From: CAZRDB01 sp964598695
GTDB taxonomy: Bacteria; Armatimonadota; Zipacnadia; UBA1398
Length of the DNA: 27,919 nt
Assembly: GCA_964598695.1 (NCBI GenBank)
Contig: CAZRDB010000049.1
Location: 1 to 27,919, forward strand
Direction of reading: 5' to 3'
The notes below the pieces were generated by a model that saw only the letters and a list, made by a program, of their open reading frames with translations, did no database searches and had not been told where the DNA came from. The position numbers and the translations under genes are program-made. Positions 14,857 through 23,623 of this stretch are shown here, in pieces; the stretch's first letter is position 1; each line of letters starts with the position of its first letter.

Positions 14857-16248
14857 ATGGCTGACGCGATCGCCCGTTTCTTCGCGTTCCAGGATCGCGC
14901 GACGAACCTGCGCACCGAAGTGCGCGCGGGGTTCGCCACCTTCCTGACGATGGCGTACATCCTGTTCGTGAACCCCGCGATCCTCTCGGACAAGGTTTTG
15001 GGCCCGAGCGCGATGTCCTTCTCGGCTGCGGCGGGCGCCACCGCCCTCGCGGCGGGGATCGCCTGCATCGCGATGGGCCTCTTCGCGAACTTCCCGCTGG
15101 CGCTCGCCTCCGGCATGGGCCTCAACGGCTTCCTCGCCTACACGGTCATCGCCCGCCACGGGGTGAGCTGGCAGACCGCGATGGGCTTCGTGGTCCTCGA
15201 CGGACTGGTCGTGCTGGCGCTCGTGCTCCTCGGCGTGCGCGAGTCGATCCTCCGGGCGATCCCGATGGACCTCAAGCGCGCGATCGGGGCCGGCATCGGG
15301 CTCTTCCTCGCCGTCCTCGGGCTCGTCAACGCCCGGATCATCGTCATCCCCGCCGGCAGTGTGGCTGCCTACTCGGCCGCGCTGGCCGCCGGCGAGACCC
15401 CGCCCTCGCTCCCGCCCGTCGCGCCGGGCAACCTGGCGAGCTGGGGCGCCCTGCTCACGCTGTTCGGCGTCGTTGTGACGGGCGTCCTCTCGGTCCGCAA
15501 GGTGCGCGGCGCGGTCCTGATCGGAATCCTGGCGACCACCGCGCTGGCGATCGCGCACGACCTGATCACCGGCAACCCGGCCGCCGGCATCACGCGGCTG
15601 ACGCTCACACCGCCCGACCTCTCGGCCGTGGGGCAGGCCGACATCGTGGGCGCGCTCCACGCGGCCGACGTCATCCCGCTCGTGCTCGGGCTCGTGATCG
15701 TCGATTTCTTCGACACTCTCGGCACCATGACCGCGATCGGCGAGCAGGCCGGACTGGTCGGGAAGGACGGCGCGATCCCGCGCTCCGGCCGGGTTCTCGC
15801 CGTGGATGCCGCCTCGGCCGCCCTTGGGGGGCTCTGCGGCGCCAGCTCGGTCACCGCCTACGTCGAGTCGGCCGCCGGCGTGAGCGAGGGAGGCCGCACC
15901 GGCCTCTCGGCGATCGTGACCGGCGTGCTGTTCCTCGCCGCCCTCGGGCTCGCGCCCCTGTTCGGCCTGGTGCCGCCCGAGGCGACGGCCGCGGCCCTCA
16001 TCGTCGTTGGCCTGTTCATGGTCGTCGCGGTCGCCGAGATCGACTGGAAGGACATCACGACGGCCTTGCCCGCCTTCCTGACGATGGTCGCCATGCCCCT
16101 GACGTACTCCATCAGCCACGGGATCGGCTACGGCTTCATCGTCTACGTTCTGGTGTGCGTGCTGAGCGGGAAGGGGCGCCGGGTGCATCCCGCGATGTAC
16201 GTCGCCGCGCTCATCTTCGCCGCGTCCTTCGCCCTGATCGAGGGCTAG
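14857..16248 (+). CDS. AzgA-family (NCS2-like) purine permease
   Basis: A 463-aa inner-membrane transporter, probably importing guanine, hypoxanthine or adenine by proton symport. The N-terminus (NLRTEVRAGFATFLTMAYIL, then FVNPAIL) and the motifs DFFDTLGT and ESAAGVSEGGRTGL are hallmarks of the AzgA branch of nucleobase permeases. More than ten hydrophobic segments are visible and length matches the family. The ATG at 14857 is preferred because GGAG lies ten bases upstream; an ATG at 14836 would add seven residues but has no comparable site. The exported alpha/beta hydrolase starts 13 bases after its stop and may be cotranscribed, although the functional link is unclear. Confidence 0.93.
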   Translation: MADAIARFFAFQDRATNLRTEVRAGFATFLTMAYILFVNPAILSDKVLGPSAMSFSAAAGATALAAGIACIAMGLFANFPLALASGMGLNGFLAYTVIARHGVSWQTAMGFVVLDGLVVLALVLLGVRESILRAIPMDLKRAIGAGIGLFLAVLGLVNARIIVIPAGSVAAYSAALAAGETPPSLPPVAPGNLASWGALLTLFGVVVTGVLSVRKVRGAVLIGILATTALAIAHDLITGNPAAGITRLTLTPPDLSAVGQADIVGALHAADVIPLVLGLVIVDFFDTLGTMTAIGEQAGLVGKDGAIPRSGRVLAVDAASAALGGLCGASSVTAYVESAAGVSEGGRTGLSAIVTGVLFLAALGLAPLFGLVPPEATAAALIVVGLFMVVAVAEIDWKDITTALPAFLTMVAMPLTYSISHGIGYGFIVYVLVCVLSGKGRRVHPAMYVAALIFAASFALIEG

Positions 16249-16261
16249 ACGGGAACACACG

Positions 16262-17389
16262 ATGCGACGGTCGAACGGCTTGCTTCTCCTGACCTGCGCG
16301 GCGGCGGTCGCCGCGAGCGCCCAGGAGCCTCCCGCGCCCGGCCCCTACGAGGAACCCCTCTCGGCCTCGCAGGCGGTGCGCAAGGAGAACTACGACCAGC
16401 TCCTGCGCTACATCGACCGCCTCGTCGACGGTGGAATCCCCGCAGAGCCCGCGTGGAGCCACGACTACTCCTCGACTGCCGCCTACGGGGCGAGCGCCGA
16501 GAGCCTGCGCGCGGCGCTCGCGCTGCATCTCGGATACCCCTCGCCGGGTGCGGAGGAGGCGAAGCCCGTCGCCCGCCGGGAGCAGGTCGGTGAGGACGAC
16601 GCGGCGACCTACTACCGGATGTGGGTGACGGCCCTGCCCGAGTGCCCGGTCTACGGGCTGTACATCGTCCCCAAGGGCGGTCCCCCGCGGAAGCCCCTCG
16701 TCATCGCCCAGCATGGGGGCGGCGGCTTCCCCGAGCTGGCGACCTACCAGGGCGGCGGCAACTACCATGACCTCGTGCGCGGAGCGGTCGCCCGCGGGTG
16801 GGTGGTCTGGGCGCCGGCGCTGCTGTTCAACCCCTTCGGCGAGCAGAGCGGATTGCCCGAGGGCGTCCGGCAGCTCGCCGACCGGCGCGCCCGTCGGGCC
16901 GGGACGACGCTCACGGCGATCGAGGTGACCAAGCTGAGCCTCGGCCTCACCGGGGTGCTCGCCGAGCCCGAGGTCGACGGCGAGCGCGTCGCCATGGCCG
17001 GGCTCTCCTACGGGGGCTACTACACCCTGATGACGGCGGCGCTCGAGCCGCGGATCCGCTGCGCCGTCTCCTCGTGCTGGTTCAACGATCGCAACGCCGT
17101 CTTCCGGGCGGGCGAGCCGTTCGCGTGGGATGACGCGCAGTTCCTGGGCGCCGGGGTACGGATCCGCGATGCCGACCTGGTCGCGCTCATCTGCCCCCGC
17201 CCGCTGCAGGTCCAGGTCGGCGCCGTCGACGACCTCTTCCCCGTCGCGGGGGCCGACCGCGAGGCGCTCCTCGCGCGCGTCCCCTACGACCGGCTCGGGC
17301 TCTCCGATCGCTTCGACTACCGGGCGTGCGAGGGCGGCCATGAGTTCTTCGGCGGGCCGGCGTGGGAGTTCCTGGGGAAGTGGCTGTAG
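16262..17389 (+). CDS. Exported alpha/beta hydrolase (dienelactone hydrolase/acetyl-esterase-like)
   Basis: A 375-aa protein with a Sec signal peptide (MRRSNGLLLLTCAAAVAASA). The core fold shows VIAQHGGGGF (oxyanion region) and GLSYGGYYT, with nucleophile S249. D323 or D324 lies in AVDDLFP and H360 in GGHEFF, completing a catalytic triad in the expected order. The N-terminal 90 residues are a helical extension (QAVRKENYDQLLRYIDRLVD) seen in secreted esterase-like hydrolases of this type. The Shine-Dalgarno is weak (GACGGGAA). It follows the permease by 13 bases. Substrate is not determinable; an acyl or carbohydrate ester is plausible given nearby glycan-related genes. Confidence 0.85.
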   Translation: MRRSNGLLLLTCAAAVAASAQEPPAPGPYEEPLSASQAVRKENYDQLLRYIDRLVDGGIPAEPAWSHDYSSTAAYGASAESLRAALALHLGYPSPGAEEAKPVARREQVGEDDAATYYRMWVTALPECPVYGLYIVPKGGPPRKPLVIAQHGGGGFPELATYQGGGNYHDLVRGAVARGWVVWAPALLFNPFGEQSGLPEGVRQLADRRARRAGTTLTAIEVTKLSLGLTGVLAEPEVDGERVAMAGLSYGGYYTLMTAALEPRIRCAVSSCWFNDRNAVFRAGEPFAWDDAQFLGAGVRIRDADLVALICPRPLQVQVGAVDDLFPVAGADREALLARVPYDRLGLSDRFDYRACEGGHEFFGGPAWEFLGKWL

Positions 17390-17405
17390 GGGGCGCGCGA
17401 GGGAT

Positions 17406-17651
17406 CTAGAAGCGGCGCAGGTAGCGGTCGACGACGTCGCGCACGCCATGCACCCGCGCGATGATCTCGCGGAGCTTGTTCCACTCCGTCTCGAGATCGG
17501 CGTCGGCGTACGAGGTCAGCCGGAGGGTGCCCGCGATCTCAACGACGCCGTTCGTGCAGCGCACATCCACCATCGAGGCATCAAGAGACTGCCGGCGGAT
17601 GAACTCCCGACGGACCGTCTGAACGATCGAGCGATCTCCCGTTGCTACCAT
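17406..17651 (-). CDS. Small BON-domain protein
   Basis: An 81-aa protein consisting of one BON-like module: VQTVRREFIRRQSLDASMVD, VRCTNGVVEIAGTLRL and IIARVHGVRDVVDRYLRRF follow the alpha-beta-beta-alpha-beta layout with the conserved V-x-NGxVxLxG strand. BON modules bind membranes or phospholipids. Unlike typical BON proteins it has no signal peptide if the ATG at 17651 is used, which is supported by GGGAGG six bases upstream; an upstream in-frame start at 17717 gives no clear signal either. It lies downstream of the UroD-like gene on the same strand, separated by 157 bases that include a hairpin. Role unknown. Confidence 0.75.
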   Translation of the reverse strand: MVATGDRSIVQTVRREFIRRQSLDASMVDVRCTNGVVEIAGTLRLTSYADADLETEWNKLREIIARVHGVRDVVDRYLRRF

Positions 17652-17707
17652 CTGCCGCCTCCCGACCGGGCCGGAGGCCCTGCAAGGACGCTCGACAAAC
17701 GCGACAG

Positions 17708-17745
17708 CCACGAGCACCGAGGCAACACCCTCGCACCGCTCGTGG
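17708..17745 (-). terminator. Two-step hairpin between the UroD-like and BON genes
   Basis: CCACGAGC (17708-17715) pairs with GCTCGTGG (17738-17745), and inside it CGAGG pairs with CCTCG. It lies 64 bases past the UroD-like stop in the direction of transcription and could terminate that transcript or shape the BON leader. Confidence 0.4.
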
Positions 17746-17808
17746 AGGTAGTGCTCCCACCTGACAGACGCGCGTCCGTGCCCGAGGTTCCGGGCGAACT
17801 CCCGCTAC

Positions 17809-18807
17809 TTAGTAACTACCCAACTCGGCCACGGTTTGATACGCGAAAAGTACATCGTCCAGGGAGCAGTCGCTGTGGACCGTGTGGCCGGTGCAGAAGA
17901 TCAGACCCCCGCCCTTCTTGGCAGGGAGCAGCACGCGCTCGATCTCGCGCCGGATCCGCTCCCGGTCGCCCGAGGGGAGCGTGGTCCGGACATCGAGCCC
18001 GCCGTAGATCGTGAGTCGGTCGCCGAAGCGGGCCTTCACGCTCGGGATGTCCATCCCCGCGGACTCCTGGAACGGGTGGATGCAGTCGAAGCCGATCTCG
18101 ACGAGGTCGGCGATCACGTCGTCGAAGTAGCCGCACGAGTGGAGCGAGAGGTGGGGGCTCCGTGCGCGGACGAATGCGGCCTCCTCGGCCAGCACGGGCT
18201 TCACCAGCGCCCGGAATGTCTCCGGCGAGAAGAGCATCCGTCCGTTCTCGCCGAGGTCGTCGGAGATGTGGACCACGTCGACCCCCAGCGCGAGGCACTC
18301 CTCGATGTAGCCCTTGGACCACTCGAGCTGACGCTCGTACAGCCGCACCATCTTCTCCGGGCTCAGCGCCATCTCGAGGAGCTGCTCGTTCATCCCGATG
18401 ATGCCGTTGGCGGTCTCGAAGCAGCCCGGGGTCTGGACGAACACCGCGCGGCCCTTCGCCTGCTGGTGGTGGGCGAGCGCCGCGCGAATCGGCTCGTAGA
18501 TCGAGGGCGTGTGCGGGTCGGTGAAGGGCGCCTCGAGCGCCTCGTCGAGGGTCAGCGCGCCCTGGCTCAACCCCCGGCCGCGCGCCGCCGAGCCGCCGCC
18601 CGCGACGGCCGACCAGTCGACCATCCCCGGACCGGCCGGGAAGGCCTGGAACATGTCGACCTCCAGGTGGTCGAGGAAGGCGTCGTAGTCCCCGAACCGC
18701 GAGACCACCCGCTGCATCGCCTCGCCGCCGTCGACCCAGATGGTGCGCGGGACGCGATCGGCCTCCCGGTGCTCCAGTGCCGCCAGAACTCGCTCGCGAC
18801 CTGTCAT
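17809..18807 (-). CDS. UroD/MtaA-superfamily protein (putative corrinoid methyltransferase)
   Basis: A 332-aa soluble protein of the uroporphyrinogen-decarboxylase superfamily (starts MTGRERVLAALEHREADRVP, a common opening in the non-heme branch). H223 and C225 in LSLHSCGYFDD form the H-x-C zinc site of MtaA/MtbA-type methyltransferases, and C305 or C314 (FCTGHTVHSDC) can supply the third ligand. The end retains GHTVHSDCSLDDVLF. It is therefore more likely to move methyl groups via a corrinoid protein or to act on a small molecule than to make heme. AAGGAG lies ten bases before the ATG. It is divergent from the DUF362/aminotransferase pair across 149 bases. No corrinoid protein is encoded nearby. 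Confidence 0.85.
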   Translation of the reverse strand: MTGRERVLAALEHREADRVPRTIWVDGGEAMQRVVSRFGDYDAFLDHLEVDMFQAFPAGPGMVDWSAVAGGGSAARGRGLSQGALTLDEALEAPFTDPHTPSIYEPIRAALAHHQQAKGRAVFVQTPGCFETANGIIGMNEQLLEMALSPEKMVRLYERQLEWSKGYIEECLALGVDVVHISDDLGENGRMLFSPETFRALVKPVLAEEAAFVRARSPHLSLHSCGYFDDVIADLVEIGFDCIHPFQESAGMDIPSVKARFGDRLTIYGGLDVRTTLPSGDRERIRREIERVLLPAKKGGGLIFCTGHTVHSDCSLDDVLFAYQTVAELGSY

Positions 18808-18956
18808 ACGATCCGCACTCCTTTGCGCCTCGATGCCTCCCCCCGCGCACCGAGCCTGTTCGTCCCGCCGCTCCCGAACCCTCCGGCCCCGGCGGCGGGG
18901 AGGCGCGCGCCGGCCGGCCGCGAATCAGGCAAGCTGTGGGAGAGGAGCACCACCCG

Positions 18957-19973
18957 ATGGAGCCACGCAGTTCCCTCACCCGACGGGGCTTCGTCCGAGC
19001 GAGCGCCGCCGGACTCACGGCGCTCGCCGCCCTGCGCGCCCGGGCCGACGACGACGCCTCGGTTCCCCGGGTCGGCCAGGCTCGCTGCGACCGCGTCTGG
19101 CTCGACGGCCTCCCGCGGCAGGAGGTCGTCACCGAGATGCTCAACGCCGCGAGCCAGGCGCTCGCCGGTGTCGACCTGGCCCAGTTCCTCGCGGGGCTCA
19201 TCCGGCCGGAGGACACCGTGGGCCTCAAGGTCAACACCCTCGCGGGGATCGAGTTCTCGACCAACCTCGAGGTCGCGCTGGCGGTCGCGGAGGCCCTCAA
19301 GACCGTGGGCGTCGCCGAGGAGCGGATCGTGATCTGGGACCGCTTCCACGACCACCTCGACCGCTGCCTCTACCCCATGAACCTCGACGGCCCCGGCATC
19401 CGATGCTACGGCGGCGAGGGCGGGGGCACCGGCCTCGACCCCGAGGCCACCTACCCCTCCGACCTGGGCGACGGCCAGCCCTCGCTGTTCGTGCGGGTCG
19501 CGAGCCGCGAGGTCACGAAGATCATAAACCTGCCGGTGCCGAAGGACCACAACTGCTCGGGCATCTCCGGCTGCCTCAAGAACCTCGCCTTCGGCTCGGT
19601 CAACGCCACCGTGCGGTTCCACGGCGCGCCCCACTTCTGCGACCCCATGATCGCCGAGATCTGTAGCCACCCGGTGCTGGCCGACAAGGTCGTGCTGCAC
19701 GTGATGGACGCCCTCCGCGGCCTCTACCAGGGAGGGCCGACCGTCTCGCGCCCCGAAGCAGTCTTCGACCACAACGAGATCTGGCTCAGCCGCGACCCCG
19801 TCGCCCTCGACGGCCTCGTGCTCGACCTCCTCAACGCGAGACGCGACGAGGCCGGGCTGCCGGCCATCGGCGTCGACGGCCCCCCGCCCGTGCACCTGGA
19901 GACGGCGGAGCGGATGGGCCTCGGGAAGCGGATCGCGCAGCCCGAGGAGATCGCGCGTGCCGAGCTGGCCTAG
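18957..19973 (+). CDS. Tat-signal DUF362 protein
   Basis: A 338-aa protein with a Tat signal (SLTRRGFVRASAAGLTALAAL at residues 6-26) and a DUF362 core. Characteristic stretches are DTVGLKVNTLAG, IVIWDRFHDHLDRCLYPMNL, KIINLPVPKDHNCSGISGCL with KNLAFGSVNAT after it, and LSRDPVALDGLVLDLLNARR. DUF362 proteins often accompany Fe-S or cofactor chemistry, but no catalytic activity is assigned and this copy has no obvious 4Fe-4S ferredoxin motif. AGGAG precedes the ATG at 18957. The aminotransferase begins 27 bases after its TAG, so the two are probably one operon. Tat export implies a folded, possibly cofactor-bearing product. Confidence 0.85.
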   Translation: MEPRSSLTRRGFVRASAAGLTALAALRARADDDASVPRVGQARCDRVWLDGLPRQEVVTEMLNAASQALAGVDLAQFLAGLIRPEDTVGLKVNTLAGIEFSTNLEVALAVAEALKTVGVAEERIVIWDRFHDHLDRCLYPMNLDGPGIRCYGGEGGGTGLDPEATYPSDLGDGQPSLFVRVASREVTKIINLPVPKDHNCSGISGCLKNLAFGSVNATVRFHGAPHFCDPMIAEICSHPVLADKVVLHVMDALRGLYQGGPTVSRPEAVFDHNEIWLSRDPVALDGLVLDLLNARRDEAGLPAIGVDGPPPVHLETAERMGLGKRIAQPEEIARAELA

Positions 19974-20000
19974 CACACCACCCCAGAGAGGGAGTCCCCG

Positions 20001-21254
20001 ATGAACTTCGAGCAAGTCGCCGAGATCTACAACGCCCACATGAACCCCTCACTCGTGAAGCTCATGCGCTTCATGGGCTTCGAGGAGCTGGAGGGCCGCT
20101 CGCACGGCGTGACCGTCGAGGGGGCGGAGGGCACGCAGTACATCGACTTCCTCGGCGGCTTCGGCGTCTTCTCGATGGGTCACACGCACGAGCGAATCGT
20201 CGAGGCCGTCGTCGAGCAGCTCCGCAAGGCGCCGCTCTCCTCGCGCCTGCTGCTCTCCGAGATGACCGGCCGGCTCTCCGCCGAGCTGGCCCGGATCGCC
20301 CCCGGCGACCTCGAGTACTGCTTCTTCGGCAACAGCGGCGCCGAGGCTGTCGAAGGCGCGCTCAAGCTCGCGCGCTTTGCGACCGGCCGGCCCGGCTTCG
20401 TGAGCACCGTCGGCGCCTTCCACGGCAAGACCCTCGGCGCGCTCTCGGTCTCCGGCCGCGACGTCTATCGCGACCCCTTCCAGCCGCTGCTCCCCGGCGT
20501 CTCCCACGTCGCCTACGGCGATGCCGACGCCCTCGTGGCGGCCGTCTCTTCCGAGACCGCCGCGGTGATCCTCGAGCCGGTCCAGGGCGAGGCGGGCGTC
20601 GTTGTCCCCCCCGACGGCTACCTCCGGGCCGCGCGCGAGGTCTGTGATCGCACCGGGGCGCTGCTCATCATCGATGAGGTGCAGACCGGGCTCGGCCGCA
20701 CGGGGAAGACCTTCGCTTGCGAGTACGACGGGGTCGTCCCCGACATCATGACCGTCGGCAAGGCTCTCGGAGGCGGCGTGATGCCGATCGGCGCCTTCAT
20801 CGCCCGCCCCCAGCACTGGACCATGTTCCAGGAGAACCCGCTGATGCACAGCTCGACCTTCGGCGGCGGCCCGGCCGCCTGCGCCGCGGGCATCGCGGCG
20901 ATCCAGGTGCTCGAGGAGGAGGGGCTCGCGGAGCAGGCCGCCCGCAAGGGCGCGCGCATCATGCCCCGGCTCCAGGCGCTCGCGGCGGCGCACCCCGAGG
21001 TGATCGCCGAGGTCCGCGGCCGCGGACTGATGATCGGCATGAGCTTCGCCGACTCCGATGTCGGCGGCCTCGTGATCTCCGGCCTCGCCCGGCGAGGCGT
21101 CCTCGCGGCCTACACGCTCAACAACCCGAAGGTCATGCGGCTCCAGCCCGCGCTCAACACGCCGGACGAGGTCCTCGACGAGGTGCTGGGCCGGCTCGAG
21201 GAGGCCGTGGACGAGACCCTCGAGCTGATCGAGGGACTGGAGATGGATGGATGA
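20001..21254 (+). CDS. Class III PLP-dependent aminotransferase
   Basis: A 417-aa cytoplasmic enzyme of the ornithine/putrescine/GABA aminotransferase group. GNSGAEAVEGALKLAR binds the cofactor phosphate, AFHGKTLGALSVSG is a family signature, D225 in IIDEVQTGLGRTG contacts the pyridine nitrogen and K254 in TVGKALGGGVMPIGAF is the Schiff-base lysine. STFGGGPAACAAG completes the active site across the dimer. GGGAG lies before the ATG. The overall pattern is close to putrescine or ornithine aminotransferases, but the amine donor cannot be fixed from motifs. It is the second gene after the DUF362 protein and converges on the GNAT gene with six bases between stops. Confidence 0.92.
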   Translation: MNFEQVAEIYNAHMNPSLVKLMRFMGFEELEGRSHGVTVEGAEGTQYIDFLGGFGVFSMGHTHERIVEAVVEQLRKAPLSSRLLLSEMTGRLSAELARIAPGDLEYCFFGNSGAEAVEGALKLARFATGRPGFVSTVGAFHGKTLGALSVSGRDVYRDPFQPLLPGVSHVAYGDADALVAAVSSETAAVILEPVQGEAGVVVPPDGYLRAAREVCDRTGALLIIDEVQTGLGRTGKTFACEYDGVVPDIMTVGKALGGGVMPIGAFIARPQHWTMFQENPLMHSSTFGGGPAACAAGIAAIQVLEEEGLAEQAARKGARIMPRLQALAAAHPEVIAEVRGRGLMIGMSFADSDVGGLVISGLARRGVLAAYTLNNPKVMRLQPALNTPDEVLDEVLGRLEEAVDETLELIEGLEMDG

Positions 21255-21260
21255 CCCCGG

Positions 21261-21821
21261 TCAGGCGGTCGGCCCGGGTCGCGGGTCGCTCGCGAGCCGC
21301 GCCATCATCACGAAGTCGTGGAAGCGCCCGCCGTGGAAGTAGCCCTCCCGCTGGATGCCCTCGCGCCGGAAGCCGAGCGACTCCCAGAACGCGAGCGCGC
21401 GCTCGTTGAAGCCGACGACTCCGATCGCCAGGCGGTGGAGGCTCAGCGCGCCGAACGCGTGGTCAACCAGGAGCCGGGCCGCCTCCGTGCCGTAGCCCTG
21501 GCCCCAGGCGCTTCGGTCGCCCAGCATCAACGACATGTCGGCCGTCCGCCACTCGTGGAAGATCCGCAGCAGACCCGCCTCCCCGATCACGTGGCCCGAG
21601 TCACGGAGCACGATGACGAACCACAGCCGCGCCGGGTCCTTCCGCACCCGCTCGAGCCAGTCGAGGGCATCGGCGTGCGACATGGGCTGGACCCCACCCG
21701 TGAGCCCCCGCAGCTCCTCATCGTTGGCGAGCGCCATGACGTGGGGGAGGTCGCCCTCCTCGACCGGCCGGAGGTAGAGCCGCTCGCCGACGAGGAAGGC
21801 AGTGGGGGGGATGGCAGTCAC
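21261..21821 (-). CDS. GNAT acetyltransferase, RimJ/RimL-like
   Basis: A 186-aa acetyl-CoA-dependent N-acetyltransferase. It opens with LVGERLYLRPVEEGDLPHVM, the usual start of the Acetyltransf_3 group, and carries motif A at WGQGYGTEAARLLVDHAFG, which holds the acetyl-CoA pyrophosphate (Q-x-x-G-x-G/A-like loop). RLAIGVVGFNERALAFWESL, followed by GFRREG, is the motif B region. The GTG at 21821 is selected because GAGGTGA, a strong anti-SD match, ends five bases upstream; a GTG at 21830 lacks one. It follows the OLD-family nuclease by 22 bases on the same strand and is probably cotranscribed with it. Its acceptor is unknown. Confidence 0.88.
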   Translation of the reverse strand: MTAIPPTAFLVGERLYLRPVEEGDLPHVMALANDEELRGLTGGVQPMSHADALDWLERVRKDPARLWFVIVLRDSGHVIGEAGLLRIFHEWRTADMSLMLGDRSAWGQGYGTEAARLLVDHAFGALSLHRLAIGVVGFNERALAFWESLGFRREGIQREGYFHGGRFHDFVMMARLASDPRPGPTA

Positions 21822-21843
21822 TCGGTTCACCTCGGCAATCGCT

Positions 21844-23541
21844 TCAGCTCGGGTCCACGCCGCGAGCCCGACCGGCGACCTCGACGATCTGGTCAAGGAC
21901 CTCGACGACCTCCGGGTCGATGTCGCCCGGATCCACGAACGCTGCGAGTACATGGAAGTTGGTCTTCGCCATGGCGTTCGGCAGCCCAAGCCGGGCATAC
22001 AGCTTCTGGAACACCGGGGTCAGGAAGTCGTCGCTCGCCTTGATCTCTGGACTCCACGGTGCGGGCTTGCCGAGCGTCCCCAGGGCCGCCTCAACCTCGG
22101 CGCGCCACGCCGTCCCGAGAAGCTGGCCCTGCTGCCTCTCCCCTTCAGATCCCGCATACGCGAGGAGAGTGGCGCGCTGGCAGACATAGTTCTCGATCTC
22201 CCGACGCCGCCACATCCTCTGAGTGAGGTTCGGGTCGGGTGGGAGCGACTGCTCCAGCCGGTCGTACAGCGCGAAACCAACGAGGTCCGGCTTCGCCTCG
22301 CGGAGCGCGTAGAAGTGCTCCTGCGCCTTGGGCGGCTGGTTGCCGACGTAGCGGGCGAACGGCCGCTCAAGGTGCAGGGCGGCCGGATGGTCCAGCCGCT
22401 GCGCGAAGGCGAGGAGGATTGCGAGGTCAGTCGCGCCCTCCACGTAGAGCACCCAGCCCGTGGCCTCCGCCTGGGCATACTGGTCGAAGCCGATCTCCCG
22501 AAGCGCCTTGAGTACCTGGCTGCCTCGATCGTTCATCCGGTGAGGCCTCCCCACGAACGCGATGACCACGTCGCGATCGGCGGCTTCACGGAGCATGACC
22601 TCGGAGTGGCTGGCGGCGATGACCTGGCAGTCCGTCTCAGCCGAGGTCCGCGCGAGGATTTCGTAGACCTGCTGCTGCCGCAGCACCTCCAGGTGCGCGT
22701 CTGGCTCATCGAGGAGCAGAACCGCACCTGGGTTCGCCATCATGTGGGCCAGTAGGAGCAACGTCTGCTGTTGGCCTCGACCGCTCGATGAGATGTCCAG
22801 CTCGACGCCCTCGCGGGTGCGGTACGACATCGCGATCTCACCGCGTTCCTGGATGTATCTCGGCGCGTCCAGTCCGACCCCGAACAGGGCACTCATGCGG
22901 GCGACGAGGCGCGACCACTCGGCCTTGGGCTGCTTCTCTCCTCCATGCACCTGGTAGCAGAGGTTGCGGAGCACCTCGGCCGTTCGGCCTTCGCCGAGGC
23001 GCACATTGATGGCCCCTCCATCGAGTCTCACCTCGCTCGCGAGCAGCCCCGACATCGGCGGCAGGTATGCGAGGCGCAGCTCGGCCGCATGCTTGGGGAC
23101 GTCACTGCGCCCATCGCCGTCGGTGCGCAGCCGCGATCGGCAGTAGAGCGATTCCTCGTTTGCGTAGTAGAACTCGAGTCCGCACTCCCACTCACGGCCC
23201 TCATGGATGCCAGCGACGGTGACCTCGATGAACACCTTCGGGGTACCGCCGGCCGGGGCGGACTGCTGAGTGTGGCGGCCACGCCACAGGAGGTTGGCCG
23301 TCGGCACAGGCACCGCGAGCAGATCCCGCCTGTTGATGGTCACCCCTGGGCGCTTCTCTGGAACATCGCCCGCGCCGCGCTTCTCGACCCAGCGCTTCAC
23401 ACCCACGTCCCACAGCGCGAGGGCCTGGAGGGCGGAGGTCTTCCCGGCGTTGTTGGGGCCGATGAGAAGCACGCGATCGCCCAGTTCGAGATCGATCTCA
23501 TCGAACAGCTTGAAGTTGCGGACCGTCAGCCGGGTCAGCAT
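21844..23541 (-). CDS. OLD-family ATPase with C-terminal TOPRIM nuclease domain
   Basis: A 565-aa protein combining an ABC/SMC-like ATPase with a TOPRIM module. Walker A is GPNNAGKT at 28-35, the signature is SSSGRGQQQ at 251-259, Walker B is AVLLLDEPD at 273-281 and the switch His is H312 (ASHSEV). The TOPRIM part starts with WVLYVEGATD at 363-372 (catalytic-type E368), then FALYDRLE at 423-430 and RRREIENYVC, typical of OLD-like nucleases. The second acidic motif is D427-x-x-E430 instead of the usual DxD. GGAGGAGG precedes the ATG. Family members act in phage defence, alone or with partners; no UvrD-like partner (as in Gabija) is adjacent, only the GNAT gene. Confidence 0.88.
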   Translation of the reverse strand: MLTRLTVRNFKLFDEIDLELGDRVLLIGPNNAGKTSALQALALWDVGVKRWVEKRGAGDVPEKRPGVTINRRDLLAVPVPTANLLWRGRHTQQSAPAGGTPKVFIEVTVAGIHEGREWECGLEFYYANEESLYCRSRLRTDGDGRSDVPKHAAELRLAYLPPMSGLLASEVRLDGGAINVRLGEGRTAEVLRNLCYQVHGGEKQPKAEWSRLVARMSALFGVGLDAPRYIQERGEIAMSYRTREGVELDISSSGRGQQQTLLLLAHMMANPGAVLLLDEPDAHLEVLRQQQVYEILARTSAETDCQVIAASHSEVMLREAADRDVVIAFVGRPHRMNDRGSQVLKALREIGFDQYAQAEATGWVLYVEGATDLAILLAFAQRLDHPAALHLERPFARYVGNQPPKAQEHFYALREAKPDLVGFALYDRLEQSLPPDPNLTQRMWRRREIENYVCQRATLLAYAGSEGERQQGQLLGTAWRAEVEAALGTLGKPAPWSPEIKASDDFLTPVFQKLYARLGLPNAMAKTNFHVLAAFVDPGDIDPEVVEVLDQIVEVAGRARGVDPS

Positions 23542-23623
23542 CGGAGCCTCCTCCGTTCCAGTGAGTCATCGTACGGCCGCGCGCCACCTTCTGGCAGAGG
23601 ACGGCTCGTCCCTACCGGCAGCC

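Noticed and set aside
14788..16260. Upstream extension of the DUF4091 frame opposite the permease
   Set aside because: Antisense to a clear transporter; the lipoprotein signal and Shine-Dalgarno fix the start at 14787.
17809..18807. Genuine heme-pathway uroporphyrinogen decarboxylase (hemE)
   Set aside because: The HxC zinc motif and absence of the hemE N-terminal arginine-rich signature point to the MtaA-like branch; no other heme gene is nearby.
19971..20003. A DUF362-aminotransferase fusion by reading through TAG 19971-19973
   Set aside because: The frame happens to be continuous over nine codons, but the aminotransferase has its own GGGAG and ATG and both proteins are full length; a one-in-three coincidence.
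21261..23541. Gabija (GajA/GajB) system
   Set aside because: The OLD-like gene lacks an adjacent UvrD/PcrA-like helicase; the neighbour is a GNAT protein.
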